DNA of 37,661 nt. It comes from Coriobacteriaceae bacterium (GTDB lineage Bacteria; Actinomycetota; Coriobacteriia; Coriobacteriales; QAMH01). Numbering within the stretch: the first letter of the stretch is position 1; each line of letters starts with the position of its first letter. Location: assembly GCA_021203765.1 (NCBI GenBank), contig JAJQAN010000009.1:9206-46866 (forward strand), given 5' to 3'. This document shows positions 1-11,081 of the stretch, in pieces. The translations under genes and the position numbers were made by a program. The notes beneath the pieces were generated by a model. The model was not told the DNA's origin and did no database searches. It saw only the letters and a list, made by a program, of their open reading frames with translations.

Positions 1-1
1 G

Positions 2-949
2 GGCCTCGCAGGCGGCATCCAGGCGTTCCAGGCGCGGCTCGATGTTGGAGCCGAGCGCGACCAGCACCCGCCGCGAATCACGCAGCGCCGTAACGGTACG
101 GGCGACGTCGTGGGCGCGGACGATGCGAGCACCGTCCTCGCAGGCTGCAGCGGCACAGAGGGCCGAGGCCTCGTCGCGTTGCGTTACCTCCTCGATGCCG
201 GTGCAGGCACCGATGTAGCTCTTGCGACTGACCGCGACCATGAGGGGATAGCCGAGCGAGGCCAGGCGTTCCTGCGACTCGAGCAGGATGCGGTTGTGCG
301 CGGCGGTTTTGCCGAAGCCGATGCCCGGGTCCAGGCAGATGCGCTCTGCAGCGACCCCACGTGCTTCAAGTTCGTGTGCATGCTCGAGCAGGAAGGCTCC
401 GACCTCGCCTACGACATCGTCGTAGCGCGGTTCGTCCTGCATCGTCTTGGGCTCGCCGAGCATGTGCATGAGCACCAGGCCGCAGTCGCTTGCGGCCGCG
501 ACCTTTTGCATCTCCGTATCCCGGAAGCCGGAGACGTCGTTGATGATGTGGATGCCGGCTTGCACACAGGCCGTCGCGACAGGTGCATGGCGGGTGTCGA
601 CGCTCACGACGAAGCCTTCGGCAAGCAGCGCCTCGACAACCGGCAAGACACGGGCGAGTTCCTCCTCTTCATCGACCGGCGCCGAGCCGGGACGGGTCGA
701 CTCTCCCCCGACGTCGATGATAGCTGCCCCTTCGTCGCGCATGCGGCGGGCATGGTCAAGCGCCGCATCGACAGAGTTGTAGAGCCCACCGTCGCTGAAC
801 GAATCGGGGGTGACGTTGAGGATGCCCATGACAAGGGGCGCGGACAGGTCGAAGGCCTGCGTGCCGCAGGTCCACGTTCGTGCCGGTATTCGTTTCGTGT
901 CGTGGGTGGGCGTGCCTGCGTCTTCGGCGGCATGCGGGCCGCTGCTCAT
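2..949 (-). CDS. folP: Dihydropteroate synthase fused in frame to the N-terminus of HPPK (folK); 3' end outside window
   Basis: Manual minus-strand translation from ATG at 949 is stop-free to the window edge. It has DHPS motifs [37 protein letters not shown] and SRKSYIGA, then [39 protein letters not shown], the HPPK-type start. Absent from the ORF track because it has no stop inside the window. Confidence 0.93.
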   Translation of the reverse strand, partial: MSSGPHAAEDAGTPTHDTKRIPARTWTCGTQAFDLSAPLVMGILNVTPDSFSDGGLYNSVDAALDHARRMRDEGAAIIDVGGESTRPGSAPVDEEEELARVLPVVEALLAEGFVVSVDTRHAPVATACVQAGIHIINDVSGFRDTEMQKVAAASDCGLVLMHMLGEPKTMQDEPRYDDVVGEVGAFLLEHAHELEARGVAAERICLDPGIGFGKTAAHNRILLESQERLASLGYPLMVAVSRKSYIGACTGIEEVTQRDEASALCAAAACEDGARIVRAHDVARTVTALRDSRRVLVALGSNIEPRLERLDAACEA

Positions 950-1512
950 CTGTTTTCCTTGATGAGGCTCAAGGCCTCGGCACGGGTCGTCGCCGACCGC
1001 TCGAGGCTGCCCCGCACCGCCGAGGTCGTCGTCACCGAGCCGGGCTTGCGGACGCCGCGCATGCTCATGCACAGATGCTCGCATTCGAGGATGACGAGTA
1101 CGCCCTGGGGGTCGAGCTGCTCGACCAGGGTGTCGGCGATCTGCGAGGTCAGCCGTTCCTGCACCTGCAACCGATGCGCGTACAGATCGACGAGACGCGC
1201 GAGTTTGGAAAGTCCGCAGATGCGTCCCGACTTGTTGGGGATGTAGGCGACGTGCGCGACGCCGAAGAAGGGGACGAGATGATGCTCGCAGAGCGAGTAG
1301 ACGGGGATATCGCGGACGATGACCATCTCCTGGTGGCCTTCGTCGAAGGTGTTGGCGAACAGCTCGCTCGGATCCTGGGTCTGGCCACCGAGGACCTCCT
1401 CGTACATGCGGGCGACGCGTGCGGGCGTCTCCTGCAGTCCTTCGCGGTCGGGGTCCTCCCCGACTCCTTCCAGGATCTGGCGGACGCCTGCTTCTATCTT
1501 GTCGTGGTCCAT
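946..1512 (-). CDS. folE: GTP cyclohydrolase I
   Basis: ORF 188 aa with [58 protein letters not shown]; stop overlaps folP start by 3 nt (ATGA). Confidence 0.97.
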   Translation of the reverse strand: MDHDKIEAGVRQILEGVGEDPDREGLQETPARVARMYEEVLGGQTQDPSELFANTFDEGHQEMVIVRDIPVYSLCEHHLVPFFGVAHVAYIPNKSGRICGLSKLARLVDLYAHRLQVQERLTSQIADTLVEQLDPQGVLVILECEHLCMSMRGVRKPGSVTTTSAVRGSLERSATTRAEALSLIKENR

Positions 1513-1537
1513 GGGCGGCCTCTCTCAGCGCAAAACG

Positions 1538-3652
<2,115 letters not shown>

Positions 3653-3708
3653 GCTATGACTCCTTGGCTGTGCGTCCGTCCCCAGCTCTGCAGCGGACGG
3701 ACTTTAGA

Positions 3709-4248
3709 TTATAAGGTATCGATTTGTTCTTTGAGGACACCGACGTAGGGTAGGTTGCGGTAGCGCTCGGCGTAGTCGAGGCCGTAGCCGACGATGAACC
3801 GGTCCGGGCAGTTGAACCCGATGTATTTGCAGTCGACCTCGGCTTCCTTCTTGCCCTCCTTGCAGAACAACGTCGCGACCTCGAGCGAACGGGGGCTGCG
3901 GCTGTGCAAGGTCTTCATCAGGTACTTGAGCGTGAGGCCGGAGTCGAAGATGTCTTCGGCGATGAGGACGTCTTTGCCTTCGATGGAGGAGCTGAGGTCC
4001 TTGATGATGCGGACCACGCCCGAGGACTTGGCGGCCGATCCGTAGGAGCTGACCGCCATGAAGTCCATCTCCATCGGAAGTTCGATCGAGCGTACCAGGT
4101 CGGCCATGAAGATGGCAGCACCGCGCAGGACGCTGATAACGATGAGGTCCTTCCCCTGGTAGTCACGGGTGATCTGGGCACCCATCTTTTGGACACAGTC
4201 CTTGATCTCTTCTTCGGTGTAGAGGATTTCCTCTAGGTCGGGGTGCAT
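3709..4248 (-). CDS. hpt: Hypoxanthine phosphoribosyltransferase
   Basis: DLIVISVLRGAAIFMADLVRSI, VLIAEDIFDSGLTLKYL; start MHPDLEEIL preferred (AAGGAG upstream) over the longer ORF start at 4296. Confidence 0.94.
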   Translation of the reverse strand: MHPDLEEILYTEEEIKDCVQKMGAQITRDYQGKDLIVISVLRGAAIFMADLVRSIELPMEMDFMAVSSYGSAAKSSGVVRIIKDLSSSIEGKDVLIAEDIFDSGLTLKYLMKTLHSRSPRSLEVATLFCKEGKKEAEVDCKYIGFNCPDRFIVGYGLDYAERYRNLPYVGVLKEQIDTL

Positions 4249-4371
4249 GCCCTGCGAACTCCTTAACCTCGGCTCTCGGAACAAACGGGTTGTCATTATC
4301 GCACGTCTTATATCACTTCTGGCAAACAGTACCGTTTTGCCATATTCACCACGCCTGAGCGGCCAAGGCGT

Positions 4372-5385
4372 TCAGTCAGGCGTGTTGGACGTCGGCGAGA
4401 AGCGCAGCTCGCCGCCCTCGATCTGCACGCGGATACCGCCGCTGACCTCGGTACAGAGTTCCCCTTCGACTATGCCGTCAACGATGCGTTCCACCTGGAC
4501 CGCCTCGAAGCGGCCCGTCGGGCGAACCTCGAGCAGACAGCGTAGGACGACCCGTCGGCACATCGGGCGGTCGAGACCTTCTAAGACCTCGAGGGGAAGA
4601 TGTGCCGCCTGCACGGCTTCCTGCTCGTCGGGTGCGGATGCAGGAGCGTCGAAGACCAGGTTGCGCAGGACGAGGGAACGGGCATCGTCGGCGAGCAGGG
4701 TCTGCTCGTCTTCGACGAGGTCCATCGTACGTTCGAGGGATGTTTCGAAGCCGGGGCGCAGGTCGCGCAGGACCGGGATGAGCTGCGTGCGCACCCGGCT
4801 GCGGAAATTCGAACCGTCCTCGTTGGTCGCGTCCTCGCGCCACAGCTCGGCATCCGTGTGGTCGGGATAGAGGTCGCGCAGATAGTCTCTCAGCTCCTCA
4901 CGCCGGCGTGAGAGCAGGGGCCGGTAGATCCGTCCCCGTCGGCGTGGGATCGAGGCGAGCCCGGAGGGACCAGCGCCGGTCAGGCTGCGCATGAAGAAGG
5001 TCTCGATGCGGTCGTCGAGGGTATGGGCGAGCACGAGCAGACCCTGCTCGGGATCGGCATTGCGTTGCTCGCACCAGACGTCGAGCACCTCCTCGCCTGC
5101 CGCATAGCGCAGCTCACGGGCACAGTCCTCGATGCTCCGCCTCGTCCGGCGGTGCAACTCCTCCACATCGACGTGACGCACCTCGCAGGCCAGCCCCAGA
5201 TCCTCGCAACGCGCTTGGACGAAGGCCGCATCGGCGTCGGCCTCGGAGGCGCGCAGACCGTGGTGTATGTGCAAGACCTTGCAGTCGTCGCGGCAGTCCA
5301 GGCGTGCCGCCATCTCGAGCAGGGCGATCGAGTCGGATCCGCCCGAAACCATGAGCACGCAGGGATGTCCGGAGAGGGCCTCCAC
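4372..5385 (-). CDS. tilS: tRNA(Ile)-lysidine synthase
   Basis: PP-loop VSGGSDSIALLEMA, HIHHGLR, AHTLDDRIETFFMRSLTGAGPSGLASI; conserved tilS-hpt-ftsH order. Confidence 0.93.
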   Translation of the reverse strand: MEALSGHPCVLMVSGGSDSIALLEMAARLDCRDDCKVLHIHHGLRASEADADAAFVQARCEDLGLACEVRHVDVEELHRRTRRSIEDCARELRYAAGEEVLDVWCEQRNADPEQGLLVLAHTLDDRIETFFMRSLTGAGPSGLASIPRRRGRIYRPLLSRRREELRDYLRDLYPDHTDAELWREDATNEDGSNFRSRVRTQLIPVLRDLRPGFETSLERTMDLVEDEQTLLADDARSLVLRNLVFDAPASAPDEQEAVQAAHLPLEVLEGLDRPMCRRVVLRCLLEVRPTGRFEAVQVERIVDGIVEGELCTEVSGGIRVQIEGGELRFSPTSNTPD

Positions 5386-5387
5386 CT

Positions 5388-7526
5388 TCAGCGCCGCCCC
5401 CGCCGTCTGCCGATATTCTTGCGGGTGCCCTGCGTGCTGCCCCGGCGGGCGGTCGCCTTCAGGCGGGCTAAGGCGTCGTCGACGTCGGTGCTCTCGACCT
5501 GCGCACGCAGGCTGACCGCCTGGTCACGCAGCTGGGCGGCGGTCTCGTAGTCGAGCGCCTCGGAGGCTTCGGCCATCTGTTCTTCGAGGGAGGCGATCAG
5601 GCGCTGGACCTCGCCGGTGCCGAGCTTGGCGACATCGGCCGCAACCTCTTCGAGAGCATCGGCGGAGGTTTCCTCCGCACCCTCGTTTACCTGGGACATA
5701 ATCGAGTTGATCGCCTTGCGGATCGTCTGCGGCTCGATACCGTGCTCCTCGTTGTAGGCCATCTGGAGGCGCCTACGGCGCGCCGTCTCGTCGATCGCCC
5801 GCTGCATCGACTCGGTGACGTCGTCGGCATACATGATGACCTGGCCGGACACGTTGCGGGCGGCACGGCCGATCGTCTGGATCAGGCTGCGGTGGTTGCG
5901 CAGGAAGCCCTCCTTGTCCGCATCGAGGATCGCGACCAGGGAGACCTCGGGCAGGTCGAGCCCCTCGCGCAGCAGGTTGATACCGACCAGCACGTCGAAC
6001 TCCCCGGCCCGCAGGTCGTTTAAGATCTCGACGCGGTCGAGGGTGGCGATGTCGCTGTGCAGGTAGCGCGCCTTGACCTGCTGGTCGAGCAGATGGTCGG
6101 TCAGATCCTCGGCCATCTTCTTGGTCAGGGTGGTGATGAGGACGCGTTCGTGGCGCTCGGCGCGCTCGGTGACCTCGGCGAGCAGGTCGTCGATCTGGCC
6201 CTTGGTCGGGCGCACGATGACCTCGGGATCGAGCAGGCCGGTCGGCCGGATGATCTGCTCGGTCACCTTCTGGGAAACCTGTTCCTCGTAGTCCCCCGGC
6301 GTTGCGCTCACATAGACGAACTGGGGGATCCGCTCCTCGAACTCGTCGAATCGCAGAGGGCGGTTGTCCAGGGCGCTCGGCAGGCGGAAACCGTGCTCGA
6401 CTAAGGTGACCTTGCGGCTGCGGTCGCCCTCGTGCATGCCGCGGATCTGCGGCACGGTCACATGGCTTTCATCGATGATTGTCAGAAAGTCCTTGCGCCC
6501 GAAGTAGTCGAGCAGCGTGTAGGGTGGCTCACCGGGTTTGCGCCCGTCCAGATGGCGCGAGTAGTTCTCGATGCCCGTGCAAAAGCCCATGGTCTGCAGC
6601 ATCTCGACATCGTAGGCCGTCCGTTGCTCGAGCCGCTGCGCCTCGAGCAGCTTGCCTTCGTCCTTGAACTCCTTCAGGCGCTGCTGCAGCTCCTCATCGA
6701 TCGTCTGCAGGGCATGCTCGACGTCGGGCCGACTCGTCACGTAATGGGAGGCCGGCCAGATGGGAGTGGAACGGTAGGTCATGAGCTGTTCGCCGCTCAC
6801 CTGGTCGACCTCCACGATGGAGTCGACCTCGTCGCCGAAGAACTCGATGCGCAGCGGATGGTCGGCATAGGGCGGGAACACGTCCACCACGTCCCCGCGC
6901 ACGCGGAAGGTGCCGCGGGTGCAGTCGTAATCGTTGCGGTCGTATTGGATATCGATGAGGCTGTGGATGAAGTCATCGCGATCGCAGGGCACCTCGGTAT
7001 CGAGGAAGACCGCCATGTCCATGTAGTTGTCGGGCGATCCGATGCCGTAGATGCAGCTCACCGAGGCGACGACGATGACGTCCTTACGGGTGAGCAGGGC
7101 AGCCGTCGCCGCATGGCGCAGCTTTTCGACCTCCTCGTTGATGGAGGAGTCCTTCTCGATGAAGGTGTCGGTCGAGGGCACGTAGGCCTCGGGCTGGTAG
7201 TAGTCGTAGTAGCTCACGAAGTAGACGACGGCGTTTTCGGGGAAGAACTCCCGCAGCTCGGCGGCGAGCTGGGCGGCCAGGGTCTTGTTCGGCGCCATGA
7301 CCAGCGTCGGCATGCCCATACGTTCGATGAGCTTCGCCATCGTGAAGGTCTTGCCCGAACCGGTCACGCCCATGAGCGTCTGGTAACGTAGGCCGTCGCG
7401 CAGGCCCTGCGCGAGCGAATCGACCGCCTCCGGCTGGTCGCCCGACATCTCGTAGGGTGCGACGACCTTGAACTCGTTGCCGGCCTCGCGTTCGCCGTCG
7501 ATGCGCTGGCTTTGCGCCTTATCCAT
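5388..7526 (-). CDS. uvrB: Excinuclease ABC subunit B
   Basis: [47 protein letters not shown]-terminal UVR motif; start at MDKAQSQ rather than ORF start 7703. Confidence 0.97.
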   Translation of the reverse strand: MDKAQSQRIDGEREAGNEFKVVAPYEMSGDQPEAVDSLAQGLRDGLRYQTLMGVTGSGKTFTMAKLIERMGMPTLVMAPNKTLAAQLAAELREFFPENAVVYFVSYYDYYQPEAYVPSTDTFIEKDSSINEEVEKLRHAATAALLTRKDVIVVASVSCIYGIGSPDNYMDMAVFLDTEVPCDRDDFIHSLIDIQYDRNDYDCTRGTFRVRGDVVDVFPPYADHPLRIEFFGDEVDSIVEVDQVSGEQLMTYRSTPIWPASHYVTSRPDVEHALQTIDEELQQRLKEFKDEGKLLEAQRLEQRTAYDVEMLQTMGFCTGIENYSRHLDGRKPGEPPYTLLDYFGRKDFLTIIDESHVTVPQIRGMHEGDRSRKVTLVEHGFRLPSALDNRPLRFDEFEERIPQFVYVSATPGDYEEQVSQKVTEQIIRPTGLLDPEVIVRPTKGQIDDLLAEVTERAERHERVLITTLTKKMAEDLTDHLLDQQVKARYLHSDIATLDRVEILNDLRAGEFDVLVGINLLREGLDLPEVSLVAILDADKEGFLRNHRSLIQTIGRAARNVSGQVIMYADDVTESMQRAIDETARRRRLQMAYNEEHGIEPQTIRKAINSIMSQVNEGAEETSADALEEVAADVAKLGTGEVQRLIASLEEQMAEASEALDYETAAQLRDQAVSLRAQVESTDVDDALARLKATARRGSTQGTRKNIGRRRGRR

Positions 7527-8133
7527 GAAACGCCTCTTCGTGCGCCGCCCACCAGGCGTCGACGGCCTCCTGCAACTCGTCGGAGGTGCCCGAGTTGTCG
7601 ATGATGTCGTCGGCGATCTCGTTGCGCTCGGCGTCAGTGGCCTGCAGGGAGATACGCCGGGTGGCATCGAGGGGGTCCATGCCCCGTGCGATCGCACGGG
7701 CAAGGCGTAGCTCGCTCGGTGCCGTGACCGAGATGATGGAGTCGGCCAGACGCGCGAAATCGGGGTACTGGGTCAAAAGCGGGACTTCCACGACCTGTAC
7801 CGGAGCGGCCGATTGCGGGCTGCAGTGCACGTCGCTTAAATAGTCGCTTGCGACCTTCATGATGCGCGGATGGGTGATGTCGTCGAGCGCCTGCGTCGAG
7901 GCGTCGTCGGAAAACGCGACGGCGGCCAGACGCTTCGGGTCGATGTTCCCCGCCTCGTCGAGGATCACCTCGCCGAACTCGTCGGTAAGCTCGTCTATCA
8001 TCTGGGTATCGTTTTCGAGGAGGTTGTGGGCGATACCGTCGAGGTCGAGGGAGCAGGCACCGTGAGCGCCCAGCATCTCGCAGACCATCGATTTGCCCGA
8101 TCCGAGCCCCCCTGTAACCATCACGGTATACAT
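7519..8133 (-). CDS. coaE: Dephospho-CoA kinase
   Basis: [32 protein letters not shown]-loop and CoaE architecture; overlaps uvrB start by 8 nt. Confidence 0.92.
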   Translation of the reverse strand: MYTVMVTGGLGSGKSMVCEMLGAHGACSLDLDGIAHNLLENDTQMIDELTDEFGEVILDEAGNIDPKRLAAVAFSDDASTQALDDITHPRIMKVASDYLSDVHCSPQSAAPVQVVEVPLLTQYPDFARLADSIISVTAPSELRLARAIARGMDPLDATRRISLQATDAERNEIADDIIDNSGTSDELQEAVDAWWAAHEEAFHG

Positions 8134-9974
8134 GCGCAGCCGCCCTCGTCCTCCGACTCCTCGAATTGCATCTGATAATAGTAGGCATAGGTACCACCGT
8201 GGGCAAGGAGCTCCTTGTGCGTGCCGCGTTCCTCGACCTGGCCGTCGCGGATGACGACGATCTCGTCGGCGTTACGGATGGTGGAGAGGCGGTGGGCGAT
8301 GACAAGCGAGGTCTTGCCGCGCGAAAGCTCTTCGAGCGAGGCCTGAATGTAGCGTTCGCTTTCGTTGTCCAGAGCGCTGGTCGCCTCGTCGAGCACGATG
8401 ATGGCGGGATCCTTCAAGAACATGCGCGCGATGCTGATGCGTTGTTTCTGGCCGCCGGACAGACGGGTTCCCCGCTCGCCGACAAGTGCGTCGTAGCCGT
8501 CCTCGAGCTCCAAGGCGAAGTCGTCGACCCCGGCGCGACGCCCCGCTTCGAGGACCTCCTCATCGCTGGCATCGAGGCGGCCGTAGGCGATGTTCTGGCG
8601 TATCGTCGCGTCGAAGAGGTAGACATCCTGCTGCACGATGCCGATGGCGGCACGCAGGGACTCGAGCGTCACGTCGCGGATGTCCTGTCCGTCGATGGTG
8701 ATGCTGCCGCCGCACACGTCGTAGAAGCGCGGCAGAAGCGAGCAGACGGTCGTCTTGCCGCCGCCCGAGGGACCGACGAGCGCGACGGTCCTGCCCGGTT
8801 CGATCTTTAAATCGAGATGCTGCAGGACCTCGACGCCGGGGCGGTAGGAGAAGTCGACGTCGTGGTAACAGACCTCCCCGTGCCGCAGATCGAGCGGGAG
8901 GGCACCCTTCTTGTCCTGCACGCTCGGAACCTCGTCCAAGATCTCGCAGAAGCGTCTGAAGCCGGCATAGCCACGCTGGAAGCTTTCAGTGAAGTTGATG
9001 AGCTGTGAGAGCGGCGACATGAAGATGCCGATGTAGAGCGCGTACATGACCAGATCGGTCGCCGGCATCCAGCCGTTGGTGACGAAGATCCCTCCCCCGA
9101 CGATGAGCGTGACGTAGAGCAGCCCGGTGAACATGTTGATGAGGCCGTTGAACTCGCCCATGTTGAAATAGCTCTCCTTCTTGGCATCGAGAAACTCCTC
9201 GTTGCTTTCCTGGAAGCGCCTGCGCTCGTAGCGCTCGTTGCCGAAGGAGCGGACGACCTTCACACCGCCGAGCGAATCCTGCAGCCGGGAATTGACGCCC
9301 GAGATGCGGATGCGCTGTTCGTGGAAGACGCGGCGGAAGCGCAGATTGCGGAAGATGGCGTAGATGGTGAGCACGAGCGTCACCGCGAACATGACGAGGG
9401 TGAGCTGCCAGCAGACGAAGGCGAGCAGGACGAATGAACCGATGACCTCAAGTCCGGCGATGATGAAGGTCTCGGGACCGTGGTGGGCGAATTCCGAGAT
9501 GTCAAAGAGATCGTTGGTCACCCTGCTCATCATGTCGGCCGTCTTGTTCCGGTCGTAGTAGTCGAAGGAGAGGCGCTGGTACTGGTCGAAGAGGTCGCGC
9601 CGCATGTCGCTTTCCATGCGCACGCCCATGATGTGGCCCCAGCTGCTGACGAAGTAGCGGCAGCCGGCCCCGATCAAATAGAGCACGATCAGGCCGACGG
9701 CGATGAGCCAGATATTCTGCATGATGACGGCCCCGTTGCCCTCCGAAAAGGCACGGATCACCTGGTTGAGGATCTGGGGGAAGCTGAGGTCGATGCCGGC
9801 CTGGATCAGCGCGCAGAAGAGGTCGGCGACGAGCAGAAACCAGTGCGGCCGGTAATAGGACAGAAAGCGCCTGAAGACCTTGGTCCGCTTGCCGTCGGAG
9901 TCATTGCCGGAAAGATCGGCGGCGGCCTGACGCGACCTGCTGTCGTCTGCCGTTATGTAGCTTTCTCCGCGCAT
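8121..9974 (-). CDS. ABC exporter, fused TM and ATPase domains (MsbA/LmrA-like)
   Basis: TM domain then GPSGGGKTTVCSLLPRFYD, LSGGQKQRISIARMFLKDPAIIVLDEATSALD; start taken as MRGESYITADD. Confidence 0.93.
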   Translation of the reverse strand: MRGESYITADDSRSRQAAADLSGNDSDGKRTKVFRRFLSYYRPHWFLLVADLFCALIQAGIDLSFPQILNQVIRAFSEGNGAVIMQNIWLIAVGLIVLYLIGAGCRYFVSSWGHIMGVRMESDMRRDLFDQYQRLSFDYYDRNKTADMMSRVTNDLFDISEFAHHGPETFIIAGLEVIGSFVLLAFVCWQLTLVMFAVTLVLTIYAIFRNLRFRRVFHEQRIRISGVNSRLQDSLGGVKVVRSFGNERYERRRFQESNEEFLDAKKESYFNMGEFNGLINMFTGLLYVTLIVGGGIFVTNGWMPATDLVMYALYIGIFMSPLSQLINFTESFQRGYAGFRRFCEILDEVPSVQDKKGALPLDLRHGEVCYHDVDFSYRPGVEVLQHLDLKIEPGRTVALVGPSGGGKTTVCSLLPRFYDVCGGSITIDGQDIRDVTLESLRAAIGIVQQDVYLFDATIRQNIAYGRLDASDEEVLEAGRRAGVDDFALELEDGYDALVGERGTRLSGGQKQRISIARMFLKDPAIIVLDEATSALDNESERYIQASLEELSRGKTSLVIAHRLSTIRNADEIVVIRDGQVEERGTHKELLAHGGTYAYYYQMQFEESEDEGGCACIP

Positions 9975-9978
9975 ACCC

Positions 9979-11049
9979 TCACCTGCTTCGATCGGTGATG
10001 GTGCCGCCCCCCAAGACCAGGTCCCCGTCGTAGAAGACGGCGGCCTGTCCTGCCGCGACGGCACGCTGCGGCTCTTCGAAGGCCACGAGCAGCCGGTCAC
10101 CCTCCTGCGGCACAAGCTGTGCTGGCACCGCTTCCTGGCGGTAGCGCAACTTCACCGTCACGTGACGGGTTGTCGTCGGGGCCTCGATGGACGTCCAACG
10201 CAGATCCGCCACCTGACAGCCGTCGACGAAGGTCGCCGCCTCCCCCGCGACGAGAAGCCGGTTGCCCTCCACATCCTTGGCGACGACGTAGAGCGGCTCG
10301 CCCGTGCCGCCGCCAAGCGGTATCCCCTTGCGCTGGCCGATCGTGTAGCGATGCAGGCCCTGGTGGCGTCCGAGGACGGATCCGTCGCTTGCCGAGACGA
10401 TGTCTCCGGCCTGCGGTACCAGGCCTGCCTCATCTTCGAGCCAGGCGGCGTAGTCGTCGCCTTCGATGAAGCAGATGTCCTGGCTTTCCGCCGTATCCGC
10501 CGCGGCGAGCCCGGCTTCCTCGGCCATCTTTCGCACCTGCGCCTTGTGCAGGTCCGCAAGCGGAAAGAGCGTGCGGGCGAGGATGTCCTGGGAAAGCCCG
10601 TAGAGCATGTAGCTTTGGTCCTTCGCAGGATCGGCCGCCCGCTGTAGCCGATAGGGCAAACGACCGTCTACCGCCGGTCCGTGACAGACGGTGGCGTAAT
10701 GACCGGTCGCGATCTGCCCGCAGCCGAAACGGTCGGCTGCGTTGATCAACGCGGGAAACTTGACGGTCGCATTGCAGCGCGTGCAGGGATTCGGCGTCAG
10801 TCCCCGCCCGTACGCGTCGGCAAACGCCGCCTGTACGCTCGAGGCGAAGGCATCGCGCACGTCGACGATGTGGTGTTCGATCCCCAGCTGCCCACAGACC
10901 GCCTGTGCCCGTGCACAGTCCTCCTCAAACGAGGGGAGGTCGTGAAACCGCAGTGTGGCGCCCACGACTTCATGGCCGTCGCGCTGCAAAACAAAAGCGG
11001 CGGTCGCCGAATCGACGCCGCCGCTCATTCCTAAGAGGACTTTGGGCAA
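9979..11049 (-). CDS. mnmA: tRNA-specific 2-thiouridylase
   Basis: LLGMSGGVDSATAAFVL, NPCTRCNATVKF, TAESQDICFI; TTG start. Confidence 0.96.
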   Translation of the reverse strand: MPKVLLGMSGGVDSATAAFVLQRDGHEVVGATLRFHDLPSFEEDCARAQAVCGQLGIEHHIVDVRDAFASSVQAAFADAYGRGLTPNPCTRCNATVKFPALINAADRFGCGQIATGHYATVCHGPAVDGRLPYRLQRAADPAKDQSYMLYGLSQDILARTLFPLADLHKAQVRKMAEEAGLAAADTAESQDICFIEGDDYAAWLEDEAGLVPQAGDIVSASDGSVLGRHQGLHRYTIGQRKGIPLGGGTGEPLYVVAKDVEGNRLLVAGEAATFVDGCQVADLRWTSIEAPTTTRHVTVKLRYRQEAVPAQLVPQEGDRLLVAFEEPQRAVAAGQAAVFYDGDLVLGGGTITDRSR

Positions 11050-11081
11050 ACCGCTCCTCGGTTTCGGATCCTTGTCAGTTC

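Noticed and set aside
110-1246. 378-aa plus-strand ORF
   Set aside because: Antisense to folP/folE; low-complexity composition typical of GC-rich shadow frames.
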